DNA of 64,000 nt from Limnomonas spitsbergensis (GCA_037349105.1 JAYJMM010000124.1:6556001-6620000), one strand, 5' to 3'; shown: positions 1 to 13,215, numbered from the stretch's first letter. Numbers and translations are program-made. The notes: a model not told the origin generated them from the sequence alone.

Positions 1-3000
1 AACCATACACATGGCTGCGGGCCAAGGCACGGGTCAGTGCCAGCTGCACGTCCTTGACATGCCTGGGGTGCAGTTCACTCACAAATGCCCCAGACTTCTG
101 AGCAATGGTGATGTCCGTCATGAACCTGCGGGATTGAAACACTTTTCAAGTTACATACGCATTGATGGCATGCAGCTAAAGGACAAGCAACCTGCCTGGA
201 CTTGGATGCATCGCATTCTCTGGGAGGAGAGCCTCACCCATGACACCTGTTCTGTGAAATCCGTTATTTCCAGCCCCCTACCCCCCATTATCAACCCCTC
301 TCAAGGCCTAGATCTCAGGTTCTCACCTCATCAGCGTTTTCACGTCCTGCAGCGAGAAGGCCAGGATACGAGCTTCAAGGAATGGCACGGCGTAGAACAG
401 CAGCGGCACGGCCAGGGTGCGGGGCACGCAATCACCTTGCACCAGGTCCATCAGGGCATCACGCACTGCTGCGTGCTCAACCACCAGCTGCTGCTGCATT
501 CCGTTACCTCCAGGAGCAGCCTGAGCAGACAGGGAGGGAGGCAAGATAACTGAGGGCAGGATCCATTTGCGGGCACAGGGGAAACAGCAGGCTGCAGGCA
601 GCAGGAACTCAAGGAAGGGATAGGCCCCACACCTGACGTGCCCTGCTGCAAGCAACACATTTTCCTTTCTGCCCACCTGTTCCCCTGACGATGCCACGAG
701 GCCCTTGACAGCCCGTTGCAGCTGCAGGAGCCCACGCAGGAGGAGCACCGATGAGCTCTCATGCACGGCGGCAACAGCTCGTTCGGGCGGTGGCGCCAAG
801 GAGGGATACCTGGAGGAGGGGTTCTGCGGCGCTGCCTTGGGGCCACTGCCCCTACCGCTGCTGCTTGAAAGCGCCTCCACCAGGGCCTCAAGCTCAGAGG
901 CCGACTCCAGAGGCAGGATGGAAGCCTGTCAAGATGTGAGCGAAGGGGGTTCAAAACATCAATCACTTCAAATTTGAAGATTTCATTGTTTTAACAAGTA
1001 TCTTTCGCTTTCAGCTAGCTGCCTGGAGAAGCCTAACATAAAAGGACATATGGGGCTGGGACTGTTGCTTCAAATTGTGAAGATATTATTGTTTAAATTG
1101 TTTACGTGCTTCAAGCTACACAGGAGTGAGGGAGGCATACAGGAGCATAGCCACATGGTGGGACACTAGCACAGCCTCACGGATACGCCGTAGGAGTCGC
1201 CTACACGTACAGCGCTGTTTATTGTAGTGCACATTATATTACTTTTTGGCAGGCCGCTGGGCAGCCAACACTGGGCCAAAAGGGTCCAAACCGATAGCAA
1301 CCTTTGGCCGGTGGATTATAGCAACTGGTCTCACTGCACCAAGCCACCCTGGCCGCAGGTCGTGATCCAGCTGAAGTGTACATGGAGCACCCTGTTCAGT
1401 GACGCACATCCCTGGGGGGCCAGAGCACCCAAGATGATTCAGTGCACAGCTTTGCGCTCCCCCCCCCTCCCCCAGCTGACGCACCTGGTACTTGCCCACA
1501 CTGGCCAGTAGGAGCGAGCTGATCTCTGACTCCGCAGGCTCAAGCACAACCGCCAGCCTGCGGTCGTCGCGCGCCCGCAGCGCCCAGGCGGCAGCCTGAC
1601 CGACCCTGCCCTGGTACCACGCCGCCGCCGCAGCTGACCGGCAGATGACGGTGGAGCTTGACGCGAGGCCGTGGGATTCACACATGTGCAGTAACCGGTG
1701 CACCTGGCCTAGACCGGACGGCGACTCCACGCCCACCTGGGCATCCGTGGATGAGACGCACATCATATTCAAATCAGATCAACCATTCAAAACAGTATCG
1801 CATGAGCAAACGTTACAATTTCTTCCGCATCAATAATACGTAACATGCTTATGGACGCAGAAGTGCAGAACATGAGTCCTTCAAACTGACACAAGCAGAT
1901 TACGACAGGCAGTGCAGACATCTTTTGAGGCCTGGATGATGTATACCATAAATATTTGGTACTAAGGTCATAGCTTGCCGCCCCAGGCCATTGCTCATGC
2001 CTCTCACCGGCAGGCTCTCAAGCAGGATCTCTGCAGCATCCGCTCCATAGCCGGGGCACCAGGCCAGGTAGGACAGCGCCAGCTTGGCAGTGGAGGGCTG
2101 ACACGCAAGCATCTCAGCAAACATAAGACGCCAGTACTCCACCTGCAGGAAACGTTACAACCAAATGACAAAAACTGGGTAATTGGTAATGATACCTATA
2201 CATTTATATATATTTGAATTGAAGCGTTAGAGCCTCAGCTGAGCTGTCTCCCACCTGGTCGCCCCCATACAGCGGCAGTGGCCGCTCGATGATGGCTGCC
2301 GTCCGATGTGCTGCCCGCATTATCTCATACATGTGTGTCATGAACCAGGGGCTGACTGCGCCGCTGCTGCTCAGCACCTCCACCACACGCTGAACCTCAA
2401 GCTCCACCATGGCCTGAGGGGTGTGCAGGGCAAGGGGAACATGAGGGAACCATGAGGGGTGTGCAGGGCAAGGGAACATGAGGGAACCATGAGGGGTGTT
2501 CAGGGCAAGGGGAACATGAGGGAACCATGAGGGGTGTGCAGGGCAAGGGAACATGAGGGAACCATGAGGGGTGTGCAGGGCAAGGGGAACATGAGGGAAC
2601 CATGAGGGGTGTGCAGGGCAGGGGGAACATGAGGGAACCATGAGGGGTGTGCAGGGCAAGGGGAACATGAGGGAACCATGAGGGGTGTGCAGGGCAAGGG
2701 GAACATGAGGGAACCATGAGGGGTGTGCAGGGCAAGGGAACATGAGGGAACCATGAGGGGTGTTCAGGGCAAGGGGAACATGAGGGAACCATGAGGGGTG
2801 TGCAGGGCAAGGGAACATGAGGGAACCATGAGGGGTGTGCAGGGCAAGGGGAACATGAGGGAACCATGAGGGGTGTGCAGGGCAGGGGAAACATGAGGGA
2901 ACCATGAGGGGTGTGCAGGACAAGGGGAACATGAGGGAACCATGAGGGGTGTGCAGGGCAAGGGGAACATGAGGGAACCATGAGGGGTGTGCAGGACAAG

Positions 3001-6000
3001 GGGAACATGAGGGAACCATGAGGGGTGTGCAGGACAAGGGGAACATGAGGGAACCATGAGGGGTGTGCAGGGCAAGGGGAACATGAGGGAACCATGAGGG
3101 GTGTGCAGGGCAAGGGAACATGAGGGAACCATGAGGGGTGTGCAGGGCAGGGGGAACATGAGGGAACCATGAGGGGTGTGCAGGACAAGGGGAACATGAG
3201 GGAACCATGAGGGGTGTGCAGGGCAAGGGGAACATGAGGGAACCATGAGGGGTGTGCAGGGCAAGGGAACATGAGGGAACCATGAGGGGTGTGCAAGACA
3301 AAGGGAACATGAGGGAACCATGAGGGGTGTGCAGGGCAAGGGGAACATGAGGGAACCATGAGGGGTGTGCAGGACAAGGGGAACATGAGGGAACCATGAG
3401 GGGTGTGCAGGACAAGGGGAACATGAGGGAACCATGAGGGGTGTGCAGGACAAGGGGAACATGAGGGAACCATGAGGGGTGTGCATGGCAAGGGGAACAT
3501 GAGGGAACCATGAGGGGTGTGCAGGACAAGGGGAACATGAGGGAACCATGAGGGGTGTGCTGGGCAAGGGGAACATGAGGGAACCATGAGGGGTGTGCAG
3601 GACAAGGGGAACATGAGGGAACCATGAGGGGTGTGCAGGGCAAGGGGAACATGAGGGAACCATGAGGGGTGTGCAGGACAAGGGGAACATAAGGGAACCA
3701 TGAGGGGTGTGCAGGGCAAGGGAACATGAGGGAACCATGAGGGGTGTGCAGGGCAAGGGGAACATGAGGGAACCATGAGGGGTGTGCAGGGCAAGGGAAC
3801 ATGAGGGAACCATGAGGGGTGTTCAGGGCAAGGGGAACATGAGGGAACCATGAGGGGTGTGCAGGACAAGGGGAACATGAGGGAACCATGAGGGGTGTGC
3901 AGGACAAGGGGAACATGAGGGAACCATGAGGGGTGTGCAGGACAAGGGGAACATGAGGGAACCATGAGGGGTGTGCAGGACAAGGGGAACATGAGGGAAC
4001 CATGAGGGGTGTGCAGGGCAAGGGGAACATGAGGGAACCATGAGGGGTGTGCAGGGCAAGGGGAACATGAGGGAACCATGAGGGGTGTGCAGGACAAGGG
4101 GAACATGAGGGAAACATGAGGGGTGTGCAGGACAAGGGGAACATGAGGGAACCATGAAGGGTGTGCAGGGCAAGGGGAACATGAGGGAACCATGAGGGGT
4201 GTGCAGGACAAGGGGAACATGAGGGAACCATGAGGGGTGTGCAGGGCAAGGGGAACATGAGGGAACCATGAGGGGTGTGCAGGACAAGGGGAACATGAGG
4301 GAACCATGAGGGGTGTGCAGGACAAGGGGAACATGAGGGAACCATGAGGGGTGTGCAGGACAAGGGGAACATAAGGGAACCATGAGGGGTGTGCAGGGCA
4401 AGGGGAACATGAGGGAACCATGAGGGGTGTGCAGGGCAAGGGGAACATGAGGGAACCATGAGGGGTGTGCAGGGCAAGGGGAACATGAGGGAACCATGAG
4501 GGGTGTGCAGGGTAAGGGGGACATGAGGGAACCATGAGGGGTGTGCAGGACAAGGGGAACATGAGGGAACCGTGAGGGGTGTGCAGGACAAGGGGAACAT
4601 GAGGGAACCATGAGGGGTGTGCAGGGCAAGGGGAACATGAGGGAACCATGAGGGGTGTGCAGGACAAGGGGAACATGAGGGAACCATGAGGGGTGTGCAG
4701 GGCAAGGGAACATGAGGGAACCATGAGGGGTGTGCAGGACAAGGGGAACATGAGGGAACCATGAGGGGTGTGCAGGACAAGGGGAACATAAGGGAACTAT
4801 GAGGGGTGTGCAGGGCAAGGGGAACATGAGGGAACCATGAGGGGTGTGCAGGACAAGGGGAACATGAGGGAACCATGAGGGGTGTGCAGGGCAAGGGGAA
4901 CATGAGGGAACCATGAGGGGTGTGCAGGGCAAGGGGAACATGAGGGAACCATGAGGGGTGTGCAGGGCAAGGGGAACATGAGGGAACCATGAGGGGTGTG
5001 CAGGACAAGGGGAACATGAGGGAACCATGAGGGGTGTGCAGGACAAGGGGAACATGAGGGAACCATGAGGGGTGTGCAGGACAAGGGGAACATGAGGGAA
5101 CCATGAGGGGTGTGCAGGACAAGGGGAACATGAGGGAACCATGAGGGGTGTGCAGGACAAGGGGAACATGAGGGAACCATGAGGGGTGTGCAGGACAAGG
5201 GGAACATGAGGGAACCATGAGGGGTGTGCAGGACAAGGGGAACATGAGGGAACCATGAGGGGTGTGCAGGGCAAGGGGAACATGAGGGAACCATGAGGGG
5301 TGTGCAGGACAAGGGGAACATGAGGGAACCATGAGGGGTGTGCAGGGCAAGGGGAACATGAGGGAACCATGAGGGGTGTGCAGGACAAGGGGAACATGAG
5401 GGAACCATGAGGGGTGTGCAGGGCAAGGGGAACATGAGGGAACCATGAGGGGTGTGCAGGACAAGGGGAACATGAGGGAACCATGAGGGGTGTGCAGGGC
5501 AAGGGGAACATGAGGGAACCATGAGGGGTGTGCAGGGCAAGGGGAACATGAGGGAACCATGAGGGGTGTGCAGGGCAAGGGGAACATGAGGGAACCATGA
5601 GGGGTGTGCAGGGCAAGGGGAACATGAGGGAACCATGAGGGGTGTGCAGGACAAGGGGAACATGAGGGAACCATGAGGGGTGTGCAGGACAAGGGGAACA
5701 TGAGGGAACCATGAGGGGTGTGCAGGACAAGGGGAACATGAGGGAACCATGAGGGGTGTGCAGGACAAGGGGAACATGAGGGAACCATGAGGGGTGTGCA
5801 GGGACAAGGGGAACATGAGGGAACCATGAGGGGTGTGCAGGGCAAGGGGAACATGAGGGAACCATGAGGGGTGTGCAGGGCAAGGGGAACATGAGGGAAC
5901 CATGAGGGGTGTGCAGGACAAGGGGAACATGAGGGAACCATGAGGGGTGTGCAGGACAAGGGGAACATGAGGGAACCATGAGGGGTGTGCAGGACAAGGG

Positions 6001-9000
6001 GAACATGAGGGAACCATGAGGGGTGTGCAGGACAAGGGGAACATGAGGGAACCATGAGGGGTGTGCAGGGCAAGGGGAACATGAGGGAACCATGAGGGGT
6101 GTGCAGGACAAGGGGAACATGAGGGAACCATGAGGGGTGTGCAGGACAAGGGGAACATGAGGGAACCATGAGGGGTGTGCAGGACAAGGGGAACATGAGG
6201 GAACCATGAGGGGTGTGCAGGACAAGGGGAACATGAGGGAACCATGAGGGGTGTGCAGGACAAGGGGAACATGAGGGAACCATGAGGGGTGTGCAGGGAC
6301 AAGGGGAACATGAGGGAACCATGAGGGGTGTGCAGGGCAAGGGGAACATGAGGGAACCATGAGGGGTGTGCAGGACAAGGGGAACATGAGGGAACCATGA
6401 GGGGTGTGCAGGACAAGGGGAACATGAGGGAACCATGAGGGGTGTGCAGGGCAAGGGGAACATGAGGGAACCATGAGGGGTGTGCAGGACAAGGGGAACA
6501 TGAGGGAACCATGAGGGGTGTGCAGGGCAAGGGGAACATGAGGGAACCATGAGGGGTGTGCAGGACAAGGGGAACATGAGGGAACCATGAGGGGTGTGCA
6601 GGACAAGGGGAACATGAGGGAACCATGAGGGGTGTGCAGGACAAGGGGAACATGAGGGAACCATGAGGGGTGTGCAGGGCAAGGGGAACATGAGGGAACC
6701 ATGAGGGGTGTGCAGGACAAGGGGAACATGAGGGAACCATGAGGGGTGTGCAGGGCAAGGGGAACATGAGGGAACCATGAGGGGTGTGCAGGGCAAGGGG
6801 AACATGAGGGAACCATGAGGGGTGTGCAGGACAAGGGGAACATGAGGGAACCATGAGGGGTGTGCAGGACAAGGGGAACATGAGGGAACCATGAGGGGTG
6901 TGCAGGACAAGGGGAACATGAGGGAACCATGAGGGGTGTGCAGGGCAAGGGGAACATGAGGGAACCATGAGGGGTGTGCAGGGCAAGGGGAACATGAGGG
7001 AACCATGAGGGGTGTGCAGGGACAAGGGGAACATGAGGGAACCATGAGGGGTGTGCAGGACAAGGGGAACATGAGGGAACCATGAGGGGTGTGCAGGACA
7101 AGGGGAACATGAGGGAACCATGAGGGGTGTGCAGGACAAGGGGAACATGAGGGAACCATGAGGGGTGTGCAGGGCAAGGGGAACCATGAGGGGTGTGCAG
7201 GGACAAGGGGAACATGAGGGAACCATGAGGGTGTGCAGGGACAAGGGGAGACATGAGGGAACCATGAGGGGTGTGCAGGGACAAGGGGAACATGAGGGAA
7301 CCATGAGGGGTGTGCAGGGCAAGGGGAACATGAGGGAACCATGAGGGGTGTGCAGGGCAAGGGAACATGAGGGAACCATGAGGGGTGTGTCAGGGCAAGG
7401 GGGAACATGAGGGAACCATGAGGTGGGTGTGCAGGACAAGGGGAACATGAGGGAACCATGAGGGGTGTGCAGGGCAAGGGGAACATGAGGGAACCATGAG
7501 GGGTGTGCAGGGACAAGGGGAACATGAGGGAACCATGAGGGGTGTGCAGGGACAAGGGGAACATGAGGGAACCATGAGGGGTGTGCAGGGCAGGGACTGA
7601 GGGACCATAGGGGAACATGAGGGAACCATGAGGGGTGTGCAGGACAAGGGGAACATGAGGGAACCATGAGGGGTGTGCAGGACAAGGGGAACATGAGGGA
7701 ACCATGAGGGGTGTGCAGGGCAAGGGGAACATGAGGGAACCATGAGGGGTGTGCAGGAACAAGGGGAACATGAGGGAACCATGAGGGGTGTGCAGGGCAA
7801 GGGGAACATGAGGGAACCATGAGGGGTGTGCAGGACAAGGGGAACATGAGGGAACCATGAGGGGTGTGCAGGACAAGGGGAACATGAGGGAACCATGAGG
7901 GGTGTGCAGGACAAGGGGAACATAAGGGAACCATGAGGGGTGTGCAGGGCAAGGGGAACATGAGGGAACCATGAGGGGTGTGCAGGGCAAGGGGAACATG
8001 AGGGAACCATGAGGGGTGTGCAGGGCAAGGGGAACATGAGGGAACCATGAGGGGTGTGCAGGGTAAGGGGGACATGAGGGAACCATGAGGGGTGTGCAGG
8101 ACAAGGGGAACATGAGGGAACCGTGAGGGGTGTGCAGGACAAGGGGAACATGAGGGAACCATGAGGGGTGTGCAGGGCAAGGGGAACATGAGGGAACCAT
8201 GAGGGGTGTGCAGGACAAGGGGAACATGAGGGAACCATGAGGGGTGTGCAGGGCAAGGGAACATGAGGGAACCATGAGGGGTGTGCAGGACAAGGGGAAC
8301 ATGAGGGAACCATGAGGGGTGTGCAGGACAAGGGGAACATAAGGGAACTATGAGGGGTGTGCAGGGTAAGGGGAACATGAGGGAACCATGAGGGGTGTGC
8401 AGGACAAGGGGAACATGAGGGAACCATGAGGGGTGTGCAGGGCAAGGGGAACATGAGGGAACCATGAGGGGTGTGCAGGGCAAGGGGAACATGAGGGAAC
8501 CATGAGGGGTGTGCAGGGCAAGGGGAACATGAGGGAACCATGAGGGGTGTGCAGGACAAGGGGAACATGAGGGAACCATGAGGGGTGTGCAGGACAAGGG
8601 GAACATGAGGGAACCATGAGGGGTGTGCAGGACAAGGGGAACATGAGGGAACCATGAGGGGTGTGCAGGACAAGGGGAACATGAGGGAACCATGAGGGGT
8701 GTGCAGGACAAGGGGAACATGAGGGAACCATGAGGGGTGTGCAGGACAAGGGGAACATGAGGGAACCATGAGGGGTGTGCAGGACAAGGGGAACATGAGG
8801 GAACCATGAGGGGTGTGCAGGGCAAGGGGAACATGAGGGAACCATGAGGGGTGTGCAGGACAAGGGGAACATGAGGGAACCATGAGGGGTGTGCAGGGCA
8901 AGGGGAACATGAGGGAACCATGAGGGGTGTGCAGGACAAAGGGAACATAAGGGAACTATGAGGGGTGTGCAGGGCAAGGGGAACATGAGGGAACCATGAG

Positions 9001-12000
9001 GGGTGTGCAGGACAAGGGGAACATGAGGGAACCATGAGGGGTGTGCAGGGCAAGGGGAACATGAGGGAACCATGAGGGGTGTGCAGGGCAAGGGGAACAT
9101 GAGGGAACCATGAGGGGTGTGCAGGGCAAGGGGAACATGAGGGAACCATGAGGGGTGTGCTGGGCAAGGGGAACAAGAGGGAACCATGAGGGGTGTGCAG
9201 GACAAGGGGAACATGAGGGAACCATGAGGGGTGTGCAGGACAAGGGGAACATGAGGGAACCATGAGGGGTGTGCAGGACAAGGGGAACATGAGGGAACCA
9301 TGAGGGGTGTGCAGGGCAAGGGGAACATGAGGGAACCATGAGGGGTGTGCAGGACAAGGGGAACATGAGGGAACCATGAGGGGTGTGCAGGGCAAGGGGA
9401 ACATGAGGGAACCATGAGGGGTGTGCAGGGCAAGGGGAACATGAGGGAACCATGAGGGGTGTGCAGGACAAGGGGAACATGAGGGAACCATGAGGGGTGT
9501 GCAGGACAAGGGGAACATGAGGGAACCATGAGGGGTGTGCAGGACAAGGGGAACATGAGGGAACCATGAGGGGTGTGCAGGACAAGGGGAACATGAGGGA
9601 ACCATGAGGGGTGTGCAGGGCAAGGGGAACATGAGGGAACCATGAGGGGTGTGCAGGACAAGGGGAACATGAGGGAACCATGAGGGGTGTGCAGGACAAG
9701 GGGAACATGAGGGAACCATGAGGGGTGTGCAGGACAAGGGGAACATGAGGGAACCATGAGGGGTGTGCAGGACAAGGGGAACATGAGGGAACCATGAGGG
9801 GTGTGCAGGACAAGGGGAACATGAGGGAACCATGAGGGGTGTGCAGGACAAGGGGAACATGAGGGAACCATTGAGAGGGGGACAGACCGTGAGGTGAGCA
9901 GGGCTAGATGAAACACGGACAGCCGAGGGTATGATTGAAAGCATGGGTCAAGGCCCTGGACATGTGCTTTCCACATGGAGAGGTCAAGGTTCAAGCGCTC
10001 TGCGTTTATCACAGCTCCCGCCTTCACCTCAATCAGGTCACTGAAGAGCGGGAGCACGGCGGACACTTCGCTGTCGTTTTCATCCAGCTGCGGCTCGGGA
10101 AACGACTCCTGGCAGTGCCTCATGAGCGCGCGCACGTGCTGGCGCGCCTGTGCGTTGGGCCGCAGGTGCACCAGCTCAGCCACCAGCAGCTCCAGCCAGC
10201 TGCTCGTGTGGGAGATGAGAACGCCCTCTTGGTCGCCGCCAATGATGCTGAGGACAGAGCGGATACCTGCACAGGGCAGGGGCAGTGGCGCACGGCATCG
10301 TCAGGCACCAGCAGCAGGGGGCGTGACAAAGCAGCTTGAGGTGGGGCAGAGCCAGATATCCTTTTCAGGTCCACGTGCATTCGCAACAGCAGGGTTGTGT
10401 AGGGACCATTGCGACACATTAAAATCAGGATGCTGGCCTCAGTACAAGCCAAGAGCGAGGATGCAGCGTAGGCGAGGATGTACCACTTCGGCTCTTTGAC
10501 GGTCATTCAATCAGCTCCTTGATACAGCGTGGCAAAGGGCCAAAGGGGTCTGCATGTCACGAACAGTAGAGGGGCAGGCAGCAAACCCTACCAGCTGCCG
10601 TTGCAGGGTTCACTTCCTCACAGCCCTCAAACAGCTCCTCGCACTGTGACGGCAGCTGCCTGCACTGCAGCTGCCACTGCGCCCTGTAGTGCTGGAACTC
10701 CGCCATGTTGTCAAACTCGCGGCCGGTGGCGTCCTCAGCAGAGCCCCGCTTGAAGCGCGGCGTCTGGCGCATCAGAACGTACAGCGCATCCAGCAGCTCG
10801 TACTGTGCCAGGCAAGCAGTGCTATCAGAAGGATTGTCATGCTCGGTGCAAGGTCGGCATTGGCGGACAATCTGAGACCGACCCCCCTCAGGCACCTCGC
10901 CCTTGCAGCAAAGTAAAGCTCCTACAGCTTGAGCGGGTCCGTGCAGGTTCTGATAAGCCGTAGGCCGAGAATGCTGTTTACAGCACTGTTTATTGAGGGT
11001 ACTTCAGCTACACCTAAGCTACAACTCAGCATATTGGCCATGCAGGGCTTGATTTAAAAAGCCTTGTTGCTTGCTGTAGGTTGGTCAAGGTTCGGTCCCA
11101 ATCGTCCCAGCGGGGGCCGCCCAGCAGAGCACCCCAAAGGTGGTCTCGGGAACACTGGGCTACAGGCTTTTTGCACCTACGCGGTATGGAGAGCCCATCT
11201 ACCCAGTTTGCTGCTGTTTCAAGTGCATTCCGGTGTATGATCTCCAGTCCTGTCCACTCACTTGGGGCATCATGGAAGCGTGTGTTGCCGCCACATTCCC
11301 CCGCATGATGTCATGAGCGTCCATGAGCCTCAGTGCATCCTTAACCCGCCCCACTGCCACTAGATGAGACATGCAAGGCCTGTGCGAGGAGGGGAGGTAG
11401 AAAGAGAGCAGGCACTTGTGACTAACAGCGCGGTGTAGGCGTGAAGCATGTGGACATGCAATCGATAGGTCAGGTGATGTCAGTAGCAGCACCATGAGCT
11501 GAGCAGAGCCTATCGGGCCAGAGTGCCAAAAATGTGTTGTACAGGATATATCCGGGTCTGGTCAGTGGTCATCAAGCATTGGGCATTAACACCCGCTTAC
11601 TTTAATGGTGAGCCTTACCAGAAGTCTTCAAGCACGTCTGGTCTTGCACAATCAAGCAGCACTTCCAGCCGAGACTGCAAGCTGGCCCTTCCCGACATCT
11701 CGTCAATCACAGCGCCATTATCAGCCAGCCACGAAGTAAGATCCTGGAGGCAACATTGCAAGGAGGCATGGTGTGAGAAGGCAAAAAGGGCCTGCTATGC
11801 AGCACTTTACGGCATGAAACTTCCACAGTCTATAAGGTTTCCTCAAAGGCCCCAATCCTACGGCCTATGGGCTGAAGCAGCATGATGTAAACTGAGCCAC
11901 TCACTGACTCCAGTGGGTATGTGAATCTACATCTAAATGCAACTGACTGACAATCAGTGACAGCTGATACACCCAACACATGCGATATCCATGTGCATAT

Positions 12001-12931
12001 GCTTGTTTGAGTGAATGTGGCCCCTTGAATTGAAGTACCCAGGGTTGTGAGCTGAGGGCTACCACGAGCAGCAACACACCTCCGCGATAAAGCCCCCAGA
12101 TCTCGTCGCATCGACAAAAAAAACTTCCAACAGCTGCCATATGGCATGCTCCAGGGCGATAAGACTGCCTTCCGCTGTGGCCCTGCACATTGATAGCTGG
12201 ATTCATAAATTTGAGGGAGCCATGTCACCAGCGTTTACAATGCTTGAGGTACAAGTGTCCAACAAACCAGATTGCTTGCTACAACAGACAGCAAATGACT
12301 TTTGCAATGATAGCACAAGCAAGCATATCACAACCATGTCACCGACTTGCCTCTCTTTGCTCAGGGCTTCGCGGACAGTTCTACAAAAGGCCAGAAGTTC
12401 CGGTGCTATCGCATCATTTCCACCTGCATGCATGCATGGCAAATTAGCGTGGATTTCCATGAGATCTGTCTGCGAGGTTACCAACTGATCTCCTTGTGAC
12501 GCTTTGCTTAAACGTTGCATGCAGTCCATGCATTCCCTCCAGGATAGCCCCAGAGATCCATCACGCACCGAAGCTGCTGCTGCTGCTGCTGCTACTCCTT
12601 GCATGGAGCAAGTCATGTTGAGCTGCCACCACTGCATGAGCCAGGGCTTTATGCGCCGCAGAGGGAGCACTCCTGTATGGTGGTATGATCAGTAATTCTG
12701 AAGGGCGCAGCTGATAGCGATCGTGCCAGTGTCGTGCTAGTCAGTGCCAGTGTCGTACCAGATGACGACAGATTTGAAAGGTTCGTGGCCGCCCTGTCCT
12801 GTGATCGGATTCTTTATTTCGCATAGTCTAAGCTCTGTACCCAGTCCCCAGCTGAAAGTGAGCAAGCCTCCCGCCGAGCAAGGCACCTTGGCAGAGATAC
12901 CGTTTTGAACTGCTGGATCATCAGCCATCAT
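1..12931 (-). CDS. NUP85: NUP85 nucleoporin (Y-complex scaffold), 3' end beyond window
   Basis: Scaffold subunit of the Nup107-160 (Y) complex of the nuclear pore, an alpha-helical ACE1-type protein. I assign it from collinear similarity along the whole length with plant and human NUP85. Examples are SWLADNGAV then WPCMSHLVAVGRVKDALRLM near the N terminus, SSWLELLVAELVHLRP in the middle, YWRLMFAEML with LAWCPGYG, and RLALTRALAR-like VQLALTRALAR at the C terminus. Exons (minus): ~12931-12750 (first, donor unresolved), 12672-12351, 12182-12080, 11743-11619, 11379-11262, 10802-10592, 10266-10028, 2413-2255, 2142-2008, 1736-1485, 925-677, 520-327, 125-<1. Phases agree from the second exon on. The first exon (ATG 12931 or 12928) carries GGLLTFSWGLGTELRLCE, like the human N terminus. 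Intron 12350-12183 is GC-AG. Intron 10027-2414 is 7614 bp and nearly all minisatellite. About 805 aa are visible, slightly more than family length. No stop codon lies in the window. Confidence 0.9.
2416..9871. repeat. 38-bp minisatellite, ~196 tandem copies, inside a NUP85 intron
   Basis: Head-to-tail array of a 38-bp unit. The plus strand carries four G-tracts per unit (GGG, GGGG, GGG, GGGG), and the NUP85 sense strand is C/T-rich. Common variants are GCAGGGCAAGG versus GCAGGACAAGG, a 37-bp form lacking one G and a 39-bp form (GCAGGGACAAGG), the last concentrated around 5800-7560. The array fills the intron from about 156 bp after the 5' splice site up to the 3' splice site itself. Marker variants (AACATAAGG, GGGTAAGGGGGAC, ACCGTGAGG, AACTATGAGG) recur in the same order about 3551 bp apart, showing an internal segmental duplication. 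The copy number is length divided by 38. Confidence 0.97.
11088..11133. repeat. Degenerate interspersed element (family B), NUP85 intron
   Basis: The segment beginning TAGGTTGGTCAAGGTTCGGT and running into CCCAG and GGCCGCC closely matches 19682-19737, which starts TAGGTTGGTCAAGATTTTGT and also runs into CCCAG and GGCCGCC. It lies in the intron between NUP85 exons 10802-10592 and 11379-11262. It looks like a short dispersed intronic repeat. I see no ends, target duplication or coding capacity. Confidence 0.45.
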
Positions 12932-13215
12932 CAAGCAGTCACATAAATGGTGCACCAGTATCAATGCTGCGCCGCTAGGGGCAAGATATGTCGTGTTCCG
13001 GGCTGGAGACTTTAGGGACAGCAGGGGATCTGAGGGAGGGTCAGCGTTCGAGGGTTCATGGTTTGGTTGCGGTCACGCAGCCGGGCTACTCTGGACATCG
13101 GCCTCACGAACGGGATCGTTACGGAGTTGCACATGCTGAGTGTCAGCTTAGGGATTCAGAGGAGCATAACTCAGTTTATTCTATTGAGATATACGCTACT
13201 AGACGCAAGCTACAA
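12932..13215. promoter_or_regulatory. Divergent promoter, NUP85 (-) / unknown gene (+)
   Basis: 284 bp separate the chosen start codons of the two divergent genes, so it must hold both 5' UTRs and promoters. I see no TATA box or other recognisable element. The frame of the plus-strand gene stays open back to an ATG at 12988. The true start could therefore be upstream and the shared promoter shorter. Confidence 0.5.

Noticed and set aside
2204..10183. Giant minus-strand open frames (up to ~2000 codons) of repeated Pro/His/Ser/Leu-rich peptides.
   Set aside because: They are the 38-bp minisatellite read in its three frames. NUP85 exons flank it on the same strand with matching phases, so it is an intron.
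12988..13215. Upstream extension of the unknown gene from the ATG at 12988.
   Set aside because: The frame is open but polar and charged, and it would hide the presequence-like segment that begins at 13216. I kept 13216 but note that the choice is uncertain.
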